Assembly (NCBI RefSeq): GCF_037975245.1
Contig: NC_092561.1
Coordinates: forward strand, 19,217,508-19,281,507
Length of the DNA stretch: 64,000 bases
Direction of reading: 5' to 3'
From: Apostichopus japonicus
Taxonomy: Eukaryota; Echinodermata; Holothuroidea; Aspidochirotida; Stichopodidae
In this document: one piece after another, positions 30,420 to 56,876 of the stretch
Layout of the letters: every line of letters starts with the position of its first letter
Position numbering within the stretch: position 1 is the stretch's first letter
Notes under the pieces: generated by a model
The model's input: the letters and a program-made list of their open reading frames with translations, nothing else
Database searches by the model: none
Told to the model about the DNA's origin: nothing
Position numbers and translations under genes: made by a program

Positions 30420-33400
30420 TAATAGTTTACAACGTTAGGACTAATATTTATATATCGAATGTTCATTATTAGTACTATATCGTGGTTATTCTACTATATT
30501 GAATGTTTACAAAGTGTTGTTTTTTATCCAGTATTGTGGTTTATAACTCTGCATTAACCAGTGTTACTGTTTCAAATATAGTCCATTAACCAGTATTAAT
30601 TTGTAACATGTTTACAACACAAACTGACTAACCAGTGATAATATGTTGAATGTTAAATGTGGATTTACCAGGTTTATTTGTTTTTTTCTTTTATTTTTTC
30701 ATCTTAACTGTGATAAATCTAACCTTAAATATTTTTACAATCACCGTATACATTAGCCCACTAGGTAGTGTGTATATTTACATTGGTTTAACCGGTATTA
30801 CTCTATTACATGTTTTTTGACGTTCTACGTGTTACTAGCTATGTGTTTACAATGGCTTTATTATACAGGTTATACAATGTCATATGTTTGTAAAGTAGCA
30901 GTATAACCAACATTATTCACATGCTTCCATGTTATGCTTCTGTTATATGTTTTATGTAGTTTAACCAGTAGTACATGTTACACATTTATATAATGTATTA
31001 CTAGTACTAACATGATAGAGTTTGCACTGAAATAAGCTATGCTATATTTATGCAGTGGCATAACTAGTTTTGGGAATGTAAATAACCTAACCTACTAACA
31101 AAACCAATTGCCACACTAAAGTAAAAAATATCGTATGTCAACAGCAACAATGTACCAATGTGCCAATACACCAATGCACCAATTCACCAATGTACCAATG
31201 CACCACTGCACCTCTGCGACACACCAATAATGCAACACTGCACCACTGTAGTGCGAGTGTGTTTATGACCACGCCAGAGTCCTCATAAGTCACCATGTTT
31301 GCTTCGGGTGGTATGACTGACTAACCTTAACGTTCGTGCGCTGTTCTATACGGAGTTTTAAAGGATATAATCTTGAGGTGTGACCAATCAAGGAGGAATC
31401 ATTTAAAGATGGACCTAAACGTGCACTGGTAGCAAGAAGAAACCAGTTCGCGATAGTCAATGGTACGACTATGTGGTTCAGACGGCTATCGAAACTAGGT
31501 CTTGTCAATCTCCGTCAGTTGGACAGTGTACGGTAGGCTTTAATGCAGCTTTAATGAAGTTGAATTTGCTACTTCATGCTCCACGGGAATGAACTTTTAA
31601 CTAATGAAACAGTAATACGCTAAAATAAAATATTTGCTAAACAAATTTGTTTGTTTGAAATAAGATGTAAGTGGCGCACTGATTACTATATAAGACAGAG
31701 CCGCGGTTTTGATACTTCAGCAGCCTAACGATTTCACAACGTATATCTCTAGGTGAGTGGAGGCCATTAGTGGTATCCAATCATGAAAGTATAATACATC
31801 ACGTGGTCGGAATGACGCAATTAATCAATAAACAGTTTTTTATTTAACGTCCCTTTTCGCTCTGCGCATCGCGCAATAAGAAACAAAGAAGAAAGAGGCG
31901 GTGTTCATTTTTCAAAAAAAACTTGGTTTCTATTTAGTACAATTATTTCTTCTACGTTACACATTATTGAAAAATTAATTACCTTAGAACTTCCTCGGAT
32001 ACGGTTGAAAAAGGTACGCTTGCTGTATTTGCTACTTAAAGTGTGTTATTTTTGTAAGGTTTCGAAGAAATTACCTTACTTTTTGAAGCATATATACATG
32101 AAACCTCCCACAAGATTTAAACCATCTGAACCATCATTTGAAGCATCACACAGTCGAGCAAATGGGACGTTGAAACTTCAACTAGTCATCTCAAAATTTC
32201 ATTTTTTTTTTCCTCGAAATTTTGAAATATTTTTCCAAATGTCACTTCCTTTGTCAGAAATCATCGTTTTGAAATAAAACTTCCACTTGTTTCTCAGAAT
32301 TTCGACTAGATATTTTTACTTTTTTTATTTCCTGATTTAGACTATTTCCTCAAAATTTCGACTTCCAAAATGTCCATATGTAAACACTTGCAGCTCATCA
32401 GTTAAAGTGTCTGAACGTTGTAGTCTAATACAGAGACCATTGGATCAATATCTAAGTTCCAACATATATAAAGCTCAATGGAAAAAAACATAAGACTAAC
32501 ATGACCTCAAATAATATATTTATCATGTGTTACAAATGTTGCACGGACAAATGGTGTTGAAAGTCAACTAATGAGGTTCTATTGTTTATATGAAGTTAAC
32601 AGAACAAGTTTTGGTTGATTTATTATAACTTAAAGAAAAAATCAACCGTAACAATAATGTCTGCACTGAGGAGCTGACGTCATCATCAATATTTAGCCTT
32701 AAAGGAGCATTGATATTTTAAAGGTGAATATCATAAAATAAAAACCTGACTAGCTAGAGAATGGTTATTATTAGTCATTTTTTTCTTTTACTTGGACTAT
32801 AATATATTAAGACTAATATTCTTCCTAAATTCATCCCTTTAAAATGGAAATCCTGCGCACATAGTTGCAGCGCATTTAAATATTTATTGGTATGAGCTAT
32901 GAAGTGAGCTTTACATTTTACTTGGTGGTTAAAGACGATACTTCTTTGGTGCAAACATTCAAATGAAACGAATTCAACAAAGCGATGAAAGGCGCCCTCA
33001 TTTTTTTCAAAATTAAAAGGTATCACCCTTTGGCCCAAAAGTTTGGTTAATATTGGTAACATTTTTTTTTTAAGCAGCGTCCCATTCCTTTTTTTTAAAT
33101 GCATTGAGAAACGTTTAATTAGACAATTATCTGTTCCAGTGGTGATAAAAATACTTTGAAGGTGGCAGCAGACTGCTTTTTGATAATTTCACATATATAC
33201 AGTATATAGTCTATTGTATTTGACTGTCGATCATATTTTAGGGCAAGAACCCCTTCAATGATACCTACTGGTCAGAAGCGCACTTCAACAATAAGGGCGC
33301 ACCAAGTATACGTAAGCCGCCAGAATAAAACTATGGGGCTTAGCCCACCCCATCCCCCACCAGGAAAAAAAGTTGCAGACCGAATATTACCAACAATCGT

Positions 33401-34090
33401 AGTGTCCAGTTTAGACATGTACAACATATATATTGGTACAACCTTAACATTCCAAAAATGTTCAAGGTTATTTCACGAGACTTAAAAACGTAGCACCATT
33501 TTGCATCCAAGGACTCTCCATTTTACCCAAAAGAAAATCGATTGAGGGGGGGCTACTTCTTTTATCCCACCCTTCACGATATAACATCTTAACCACCACA
33601 CAACGCACCTCCCCCAGACCATAGATCACCCCCCCCCCCCCCCGCACCCGTATCTCCACCTCACCCGTACAACACAATGGTTGCTTCCGCTGTTTAATCA
33701 ACATTATTTAAGGTGTTTGCAATAAAACGACACATGATTGACAGTCACAGCTTAGTGTACGAAAATAAAACAGTTCAAAAACACAGCTTAAGACCACATT
33801 GGCTAATCAGAAAGGAAAACTTAAGTCTGTTTTTCTAGTGCGTTAACAAATTAACTATAGAGAAATCTCCAGTCAGTTGGGACAATTTTCCAGAGCTTAA
33901 ATAAGTTATCACCTCATGTCCTGCTCCAATGCACAAGCTTGATAGAATATGATAGAAACGTGATATTCATTGTAATTTTTTTGAGTTAAATGTTGTTTTT
34001 ATGGTGACACGAACATAACTAACAGGGAGGGGGAGGGGAGGGAAGGGGAGTGGTGAGGGGGAGGGGTGATGTTCCTCCACTGGATAAAAT
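30420..34090. other. No recognised exon; weak repeats
   Basis: This stretch should hold the insulin-like A-chain exon if the gene is compact, but no Cys-Cys-x3-Cys coding pattern was found on the plus strand. Visible content: degenerate CACCAATGT-type short repeats at 31141-31255, CTCAAAATTTC motifs at ~32190-32370, and poly-C/poly-G runs near 33343-33360, 33628-33645 and 34025-34070. Confidence 0.5.
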
Positions 34091-34093
34091 TTC

Positions 34094-49053
<14,960 letters not shown>

Positions 49054-49069
49054 CTTTGATTCAATTATT

Positions 49070-49126
49070 ACAATCGAGTAGAAACAATGGACCTTTAGTG
49101 ACAATCGAGTAGAAACAATGGACCTT
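49070..49126. repeat. 31-bp tandem duplication in the TPH 5' leader
   Basis: CAATCGAGTAGAAACAATGG plus ACCTT occurs twice, 31 bp apart, beginning ~18 bp upstream of the TPH start codon. Confidence 0.85.
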
Positions 49127-49266
49127 AAATGAAATTTATATTCGGATATATCTATCTCTCTTTCCGCCCTTAAGAAAACACAAATGTAAACAAAAATGCT
49201 TTTTATAATTGATAACTCTTTCGATGTGGCACTTGTTTGAATCCTCCGGTTTTGTTAACCAGCGTA

Positions 49267-49274
49267 TATTTATA
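49267..49274 (-). promoter_or_regulatory. Candidate TPH TATA box
   Basis: The minus strand reads GCATATAAATATACG, a TATAAATA element 214 bp upstream of the ATG. It would place the start of transcription near 49240, giving a ~185-nt leader. Position-based inference in an AT-rich genome. Confidence 0.4.
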
Positions 49275-49500
49275 TGCTTAGGAGAGGTTTTTCAATTTCC
49301 GAGTCAATGAAACTTTGCAGTATTTGCGGGGAAAAACGATGACGCACTCCGCCTACTAATGAGGCACCTAGTCAAAAGTTACGTAATTGTTACCGGAAAG
49401 AAAGGCTAATTTGTGCAAAGAAGGAAAAATCTATTAATTATACCTTGTAAGCCCTTTTTGTGGTCAGTATACGAACAGGATCGGAAGACCTACGTGTTGA

Positions 49501-49508
49501 TGACGTCA
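49501..49508. promoter_or_regulatory. CRE palindrome upstream of TPH
   Basis: A perfect TGACGTCA site ~230 bp upstream of the candidate TATA box. cAMP control of TPH genes is known in vertebrates; use here is inferred. Confidence 0.35.
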
Positions 49509-51078
49509 TTATGAATAATGATCTGCTCTGGAAGTGTAGCGATTATAAACATGTAGTTTCTATTTCTGCACATATACGTCTGGCAGTTCTAAGATACATG
49601 TCTAGTGAGTCACTAATCTTTTGTTTGTGCAATTGTACTAAATAACGTATTTTCGTGACATTTCCAGAGACTTAAAGCTGCAGTTTGTGCCGGGACTGTC
49701 TCGTCTGCGGTACATTTTGTTACTATACCCGGCAAAGTAGGTCCACTAGCACTGTTTAAATGAATAACAAGTAAGTTACACAACATTAATGTTTTGTAGG
49801 ACACAACCTTTTCTATATAGCCTATATACGACAAAACGGTTTCTCACCCTCTCCAATTAAGGAGGGAAAATATTTCTAAGGCCCGTTATTTGCAGAGAAG
49901 GGTTCGGGGAACGACAGAGTTATAACTACGTATCGAAACAAACGTTCTATAGGATAATATCGGCTAATTATAAGGTCGTTAGCGAATGCACGCGGAGATT
50001 GCTACATTTGTTGGGACGGTTGGGGTGTCAATGTGCACATTGCGATGTTTAAAACTATATGTTTGAAATTATATTTACCTCAAGAACAGTTCCAAAGGGT
50101 GCCACGTTGTCGCGCCATACGCCCCCCCCCCCCAGCAATTTTTTGTAGAAACGTTACAGACGTTGGTCTATGTGGTACGAATTTACGACTCATCGCCAAA
50201 TGTAGTTTATAAGCAAGAGATCAGGCTGTCAAATTAACGTCAATGCGCAACTACGCTAAAAATACGTCTTGAATACGATAAAGTGTATATTTGGTTCATC
50301 ATCTTGTCAATATAGTTGCTGAGACCTCTGCCAATTTTGCATTCGTTATTTCGTACACACATCTTCATTGCATATTCACTGTAGCCTATACCATATTTCT
50401 TCTTTCATGCTTGTTTGATTTATTTTTTTGGTCTTTTTCTTTCTTGTTATATTTGCATAAATATTTGTCGAGACTGTCACCATACAGTGATGGGTCGTGT
50501 TATGTCGAGTTAGCTACATGCATGAGTCCCTTAGAAATGGAATATAGCCTACACACCAAACATCACCTTGGTAAAGCTAAAAGGGTTGGTGCACAATCTA
50601 TACTATTTACTCTGCTCGGTTGTCAACTTACAGGTCATTGAAGCGAATACACACTACATATTTCTTAAATATTTAATTTCAGGTTCCCTCGCACACAGTA
50701 ATCCATTCATTATCGGGTGTTATTTGGTGTTTGCATTAGACGGCCTAGTCAAGGTAGACCTGGCGGCTTCCTTCGTGTTGACATTGTATGGACTTCAGTT
50801 AATCATGGGAATGAGCTTTTAAAAGTTAGTTTCAATGAGGGGCGGAGCCTTTTAGTGACGGTTCGTCGGCACATTACAATACGGGTGAGTCGCTGTTCCA
50901 TTCAAGAACGACGAAGAAGCACACTACGAATTGTATATCGCTGTTAGTATATACATGGCAAAGGTTTATGGAAATCTATTCTTTCTTTTATATGATTAGG
51001 TATTTTATTATATTTTTTAACTCATCTTTTTGGTATATATATATATTATACATATATATATATTTATGTTTGTATGTG

Positions 51079-51124
<46 letters not shown>

Positions 51125-51325
51125 GTATCTGTCGTTTTAAGCTTTGAAGAAAAGAGAGAGACTCTGCTCGTAAATCTTACGTATCTTTTAATTGTAAAAT
51201 GGTAAAAAAAAATGTAAATTTAATACATTTCTTTAGAGCAAGAGATGTCCACTCTGTTTTAATTTTTGATCTTGTAACTTGGATTTAATCCTGCAGTCCT
51301 CTGTGTACCAGGTTAGCCTTTCTCC

Positions 51326-51440
51326 CCACCTCTAGCCTCCACCAATGAGGCTTCCTGTTGCATTAACTTTGGTGACTGTACAGTATCCCCACCTCTAGCC
51401 TCCACCAATGAGGCATCTCGTAGCATTAACTTTGGTGTTT
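51326..51440. repeat. 62-bp direct repeat, two units
   Basis: CCCCACCTCTAGCCTCCACC followed by AATGAGGC...GTTGCATTAACTTTGGTG occurs twice in tandem with minor changes. Confidence 0.85.
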
Positions 51441-52974
51441 CCCCATCTGTACTCTCCACTTAGGACACTCCTCTTTGCAAAAACTTTTCTGGTGTGTCAG
51501 CGAGTGTCTGATTTGTAGCTTGCTATTATCACAGATAAGTTATCATTTGTATGACACCTCAGTGGTAGTTATTAGCCATTTTCTAACTATGGCCCCAAAC
51601 ACTTTCAACCCACATTTTGAATTTAGAATGATAAATATGACCTAAACTGTCCAGTATTCAGCAAGACCATGTGAATTTAAAACGAATTTGCAAAGATTTA
51701 TTCTTTTGTAAAAATGTCACAGATTCAACCCTAAAATGGCTTTTTGGCAAGTACATAGCCGGGGAGGGGAGGGGGTGGTGGAGGGGCGGTCACTCACCTC
51801 CGGTCGTCTGTCAGGGGTAACTACTTCGGCCGAGTTTTTTTTTTTAAATCAGCCTTGGAAGAATTGGACGACCCCTACAGGTGTACCCTCCCCTTCACCC
51901 CTTCTTGTTTTCGACATCACACAGACAATATATTAGCAAACCCTCCATACTGGGCTACTTATATGGACCTAATGTATAGTTCAAGAATGCCCTAGAACCC
52001 ACCATTCAACATCTACATTTCTATATTTGTTAACTTGGGAGATGATCCCGACAATCCCCATACATGGGAGTCGGTTTCAATCACCACACAGCAGTGCAAC
52101 TCCTTCATAAAATACTTCATTCGAGTCATAAACATTAAGGTCACTTTCTACAACAGTCAGGGCAAAGTTTGCATTATCCCCATCCCATCCCAACCCCCAA
52201 CCCCCCCCCCCCCCCCCATCCTCACACACTGCACCTTTGAAATCCTGTGCACGCCTAAAAGTCCGCTGGGCACTTTGTGTTACTTACAGAAATACAAACA
52301 GACAGACAGACAGAAACACCAGCTTTGAGCCACAATGACCATTTCTTAAGCATTTTTTTACCCTTTTAATTCATTTTGTGACAATCCTTGAGTAAACATA
52401 GTACTGAAACACCAAACGTGATACACTTTCAACTTGAATGTTAAATTTATCGGTAGCTGTCCTAGCATGGCAGGGGGAAATATATACCAAAATTCAACCA
52501 TTTACCTTTCTTGAAAACAGATTTAAGTAAACGGCATCATGGGGCTAGTATATAGCTACAAATAGTTTCAACTGTTGAAAATGTAAAACACACATTCAAC
52601 TTATTCCTCTTATTGAAGAAGATTAGTTAACCTATGGCCTAATACTAAACGAAACGATAAAACAAAGTTAATGTTATGATATAAGTTACTACATTTGCCT
52701 AAAATATTCATTTTTCTGACACTCAAACTGCTGATTGAAAAATTTTACAAAAAAAGGTCAAATCTACAATTACAAAGCGATATTTGTTTACTTGCATCGC
52801 GGTGGCACATATGTAAATAGCAACTTTTTTTTAAATATTATACAAGGCTTTACTTTCTTCCAGATAAGTTCAGACCAATTCCGAGCCAGAAATAAATTAA
52901 GAGTACCATGCGAAAGCACGCACAGGTATCTACGCTTTTTCTTCAAATGATAAAGGAAATTAAATATTCATATC

Positions 52975-53518
52975 ATGGGTGCTTTGATTGGTTGTCCACC
53001 TTTCAAAGAATTGGACGATCAGGAGCAATTTTTAAGACTTATGCTCCGAGAGGAGCACATAGGTTTATATCGTTTTAGAACTCATCAAGAGGTTGCACGA
53101 GTCTTTTATTCGTTGACACCAGAAGTTTTCATGGGGCAAGTGAAAAAAAAAGCAGCAGGCTTTTGTAGTGACAATGAGGTGCGGCAACAGAATAGAAGAA
53201 TAAACATTACAGAACACGGCTTAGGTTGCATATAACATTAGATAAAGCTGTACTTCCATTCTAAACACAGAACTGAAAGAAGAGGAAGACATCAAAGCAC
53301 TAATACAAGGAAAACTGAATCGTTTGATAAGGCACAAAATATTTTATCTCTTCATGGGAAAGGTGAAAACTACGAAGACGTTTGGCCTGTTCCAAAAACA
53401 AATAAAATTTGCCCACAAAATTTGCCATTGGATACCCTGGTCACATTTGCAGGAAAAGATGAATCTTGCTAATAAACTTCATTTCCAGTTAGAGTCAAGT
53501 ACCCAATCCATTAAGTAG
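52975..53518 (+). CDS. Unassigned two-part coding candidate
   Basis: An 86-codon frame (52975-53235) begins M-G-A-L-I-G-C-P-P-F-K-E-L and is rich in charged residues. A second frame from ~53272 to 53518 follows a possible acceptor (ctaaacacag) and reads E-L-K-E-E-E-D-I-K-A-L-I then L-I-R-H-K-I-F-Y-L-F. Composition is more protein-like than neighbouring chance frames, but no family is recognised, and the donor joining the two parts is weak. It could be a decayed gene or chance. Confidence 0.2.
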
Positions 53519-53582
53519 TGGGTTACGTTCTATACACCTCTGTAAGTACTACAACATTTTTACCCTAAATTAGTCTAAATAC

Positions 53583-53800
53583 TCATCTGGAATACCTTCC
53601 CACCAGCAGGCTCTGTTTTTCACAAGCTTTAAACCAGCCATACAGGACGCTTGCTAATAACACAGGTAGACTATCTGCGCAAAGGAGTGATGTATATGCA
53701 ACACCAGGAAGAATGGACAATAAGTAGCAAGTTATCTTCCATGGAGTCCATGGAATCCATGGATTAAGAAATTCGAGGACAGCTAGCACAGGTCTTGAAA
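53583..53800 (-). CDS. Unassigned hydrophobic coding candidate
   Basis: The minus strand reads L-A-V-L-E-F-L-N-P-W-I-P-W-T-P-W-K-I, then two hydrophobic segments and a polar C-terminal end with stop at 53583. A possible acceptor (gtgtttcaag) lies just above. It may be a terminal exon of a membrane protein, or chance; the PWIPWTPW run comes from a short CCATGGA DNA repeat. Confidence 0.15.
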
Positions 53801-55519
53801 CACAATTAAATTAACGGAAAAGGATATTTGAATAATTTCTTCACTATTGGGTTTCTTTTATTGTCCTCTTTCATATAAAATAAACATTTGTGACACCTGA
53901 ACTAATTCTTTAAATCATCCATTCTATTACGGCACTACCACATGCTTTGTTTACAAACTGTTGTTTACGTTCACTCAGAGTTTGTAGACCGAGCCGGACC
54001 ATTCCTTCATTTGTTATTGATTGAGGTTAACATGTGGAGCTTTATTCATACGGTGGTGATCACTGGACAAAACGAGAAACTGAAGAACTAGAGAATGTAG
54101 AGATCATATCTTAGGTAGGATCAAATGTATCGTCCTAATATGTAGTATGACCGTGTGTGTCAGATGGTACACTTTGTACACTGGAAGAGTTCCAATTTAA
54201 GTCCCTAACTTTTATTTCAAATAAGAAGGGATGAGTCAGACTATATTATACAACACCTAATTTTTTTTCACTTGCATCGCTGTTAACTTGTAATAGTAGT
54301 CAAATGGACAGCCTCAAACATACAACTGTCCACAGGGTTATTTGAAAATATTGCATGTGTGTGTTTAAAATAACATCAAATTGCATTTGAGTCTGATAAA
54401 CAAATTTTAGTCCGCTACTGTAACCGATTTAAAAGTAAATGTTTATAGGCTAGATACGCAGTGGCGTCGCCAAGGGGGGACCAGGGGGGCACGTGCCCCC
54501 CCCCCCCTGGAAAACCTAGTGCCCCCCCGGGTGCCCCCCCATCTGAGATTTGGGTTGGTAAAAAAATATATATATATTTTGTTATATTCAACTCCCATCA
54601 TCTGAGTTGGTTTTTCATAAGGACAAAGAAGCACAGTAATTCGTATTTTCTTCAAATGAGCTGCGAAAAAATTAACAAGTTTATCCTTGAACGTCGGGTA
54701 TCGAAGTCGTAACCCGCGCCATCACAACAGGTGTCGATATTTACATTGAATGTGTCAGTGCTCACGCCATACCAGCGGATATACAAGTCCGTATGGCAAG
54801 CCGTTTTACTTTTTATTCGATATTTGATGATATCATCAAATATTTGGTGATATCAGCAAATAATTGTTGATATCATCAAATCATTTGATGATATCATCAA
54901 ATAATTGCTGATATCAACAATTATTTGCTGATATCACCAAATAATTGTTGATATCAGCAATTCATTTGCTGATATCACCAATTCATTTGCTGATATCACC
55001 AATTCATTTGTTGATATCATCAAATAATTGCTGATATCAACAAATAATTGTTGATATCAACAAATATTTGCAGATATCAGCAATTATTTGGTGATATCAG
55101 CAAATGAATTGGTGATATCAGCAAATCATTTGATGATATCAGCAAATCATTTGATGATATCAACAATTATTTGCTGATATCATCAAATAATTGGTGATAT
55201 CAGCAAATCATTTGATGATATCAGCAATTCAAACATATCACTTATTCATTTGCTGATATCAACAAATCAATTGGTGATATCAGTAATTGATTTAATGATA
55301 TCAGCAAATGAACCGTACATATCACTAATGCATGCTTTTGTTGATATCACCAATTCATTTGTTGATATCACCAATTCATTTGATGATATCAGTAATTCAA
55401 CCGTGACGGTGATATCAGTAATTCAACCGTCTTACGAGCATGCGCACACGATGTCAGTGTACTAAGCAGTACATGCAAATGACAGTGACGAGACAACAGG
55501 GTACGGGTAGCGTTACTTT

Positions 55520-55784
55520 CACCTTGGCGATTGCGATAAACTTGATGAAGCACAGATCGTTATTGACAGAAGTTCTCGGATTTTGGGCGAAGTAGAGAGG
55601 CTCTTAACTGGCAATGAGAATGCTTCTGAAGCAAAAGAACGTCTTCTCCAAAGCAAAGAGAAATTTAGAACGGATTAACGCGAGCATCGATGAGCACAGG
55701 TTCAATTCAATAGCAGCTGTGCACGATCAGCTCCTTTCCATCGCAGACGCACAGGCACAGCCAGACGGAACGTTGCAGCCATGA
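55520..55784 (+). pseudogene. Broken coiled-coil-like coding fragment inside the GATATC element
   Basis: A frame from 55520 reads H-L-G-D-C-D-K-L-D-E-A-Q-I-V-I then E-V-E-R-L-L-T-G and stops at TAA after F-R-T-D. In the next frame the sense continues without a gap (E-R-I-N-A-S-I-D-E-H-R then V-H-D-Q-L-L-S-I-A-D) to a TGA at 55782, implying a single frameshift near 55662. Heptad-like charged/leucine composition suggests an alpha-helical protein. The family is not recognised; it may be the element's own gene or a captured host exon. Confidence 0.4.
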
Positions 55785-56154
55785 GCGGCGATCATGGGGG
55801 GAGGGACATATTTTAGGTGGGGGATATAGTATCTAATATCCCCCCCCCCCAATATTTGGTGGCATAGTGATTTTGTGTGGCTATAAATAGAAAATAATGC
55901 ATGAGATTATTTATCCAAATCCTATTTGGCGGTGGCTAAAACTTCATCCAACACATGCGCTATGAGGTAAATGACTCTTCGTCGTCGTTTCTGTGACCTG
56001 TGACCGTATAGCATGTTGTCACTCATGATTATTATCATAATGTCTGTACATCTCTTGTGTATGAGTGTAAGTACGTACAATCTTATATATGATCCACATC
56101 GATATGGGTTCACTGAGTTTCCATTTGGCCTTTTTCCTACAAGATTTCTAACCG

Positions 56155-56781
56155 CAGGCACGTAGCCAAGTAGGGGGGGGGGGTGGGGCGAAGATATTTT
56201 TTGTCTTTTTTAACGATATCGAAGTTTTATATTTATAATATTTGTACACAATAAATTAACTGTGTCTGAATTTTCGAAAATTCCCTGACCAACATTCTTC
56301 ATCATACTTCCCTCTACTCGTGCCATTTTGACCGGTCTGTTAGGGGTTGAAGGTTTTCTTTCTATATTGGTTGACCATTAGATGAAATTTTGTGCAACAT
56401 TTATGGATATGTTTTGAAGTGAATTTATAATTCAAATTCTGAACAAATAATGGGCTTCAACCCTTGAAAAGTGGGGCTGACGGGTATTGTATAGGCCGTT
56501 ACGTAGTATAACCTTCCAAAGCAATGATCCACAGGAGAAGCGATGAGGTCGAACATGATGTGTGACTGGTGACAATCTTGAGAAAGGTTATGGATGGAAA
56601 AAAAACTATTGGGAAAACTTGATTCTCAGGCCAAAGTGTACAACTTGTTGATCATTTTCAAGCCCGAGAAGTGCCATTTCCTGTGATCTGGGGGGCTATC
56701 AAAACCAGAAATTTTCTGTGGCGCTCCGCTTAGATAGTAATTCGATCGCGCCCCCGGGTTAGAAAATCCTGAATACACGCC
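56155..56781. mobile_element. hAT-like element, imperfect
   Basis: The left end CAGGCACGTAGCCAAG followed by a G run resembles the inverse of the right end (CAGGCGTGTATTCAG). It shares GGCGCTCCGCTTAGATAGTA with the elements ending at 26825 and 58780. No target duplication seen. A (TA)n tract follows at 56795-56871. Confidence 0.5.
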
Positions 56782-56787
56782 TGTATT

Positions 56788-56876
<89 letters not shown>

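Larger units (their letters stand above)
49510..54450. other. Gene-poor interval between TPH and the 4.4-kb transposon complex
   Basis: No recognised protein family on either strand. Contents: poly-C near 50122-50133, TA microsatellite at 51085-51120, a twofold 62-bp repeat at ~51326-51440, G- and C-rich runs at 51765-51790 and 52199-52218, and short unassigned open frames at 52975-53518 (plus) and 53583-53800 (minus). Confidence 0.5.

Noticed and set aside
32021-32560. Insulin A-chain candidates (TGCTGTATTTGC at 32021; TGTTGCACGGAC at 32537)
   Set aside because: Cys spacing is wrong (CC-x-C and CC-x4-C followed by a stop) and no acceptor or basic cleavage site precedes them.
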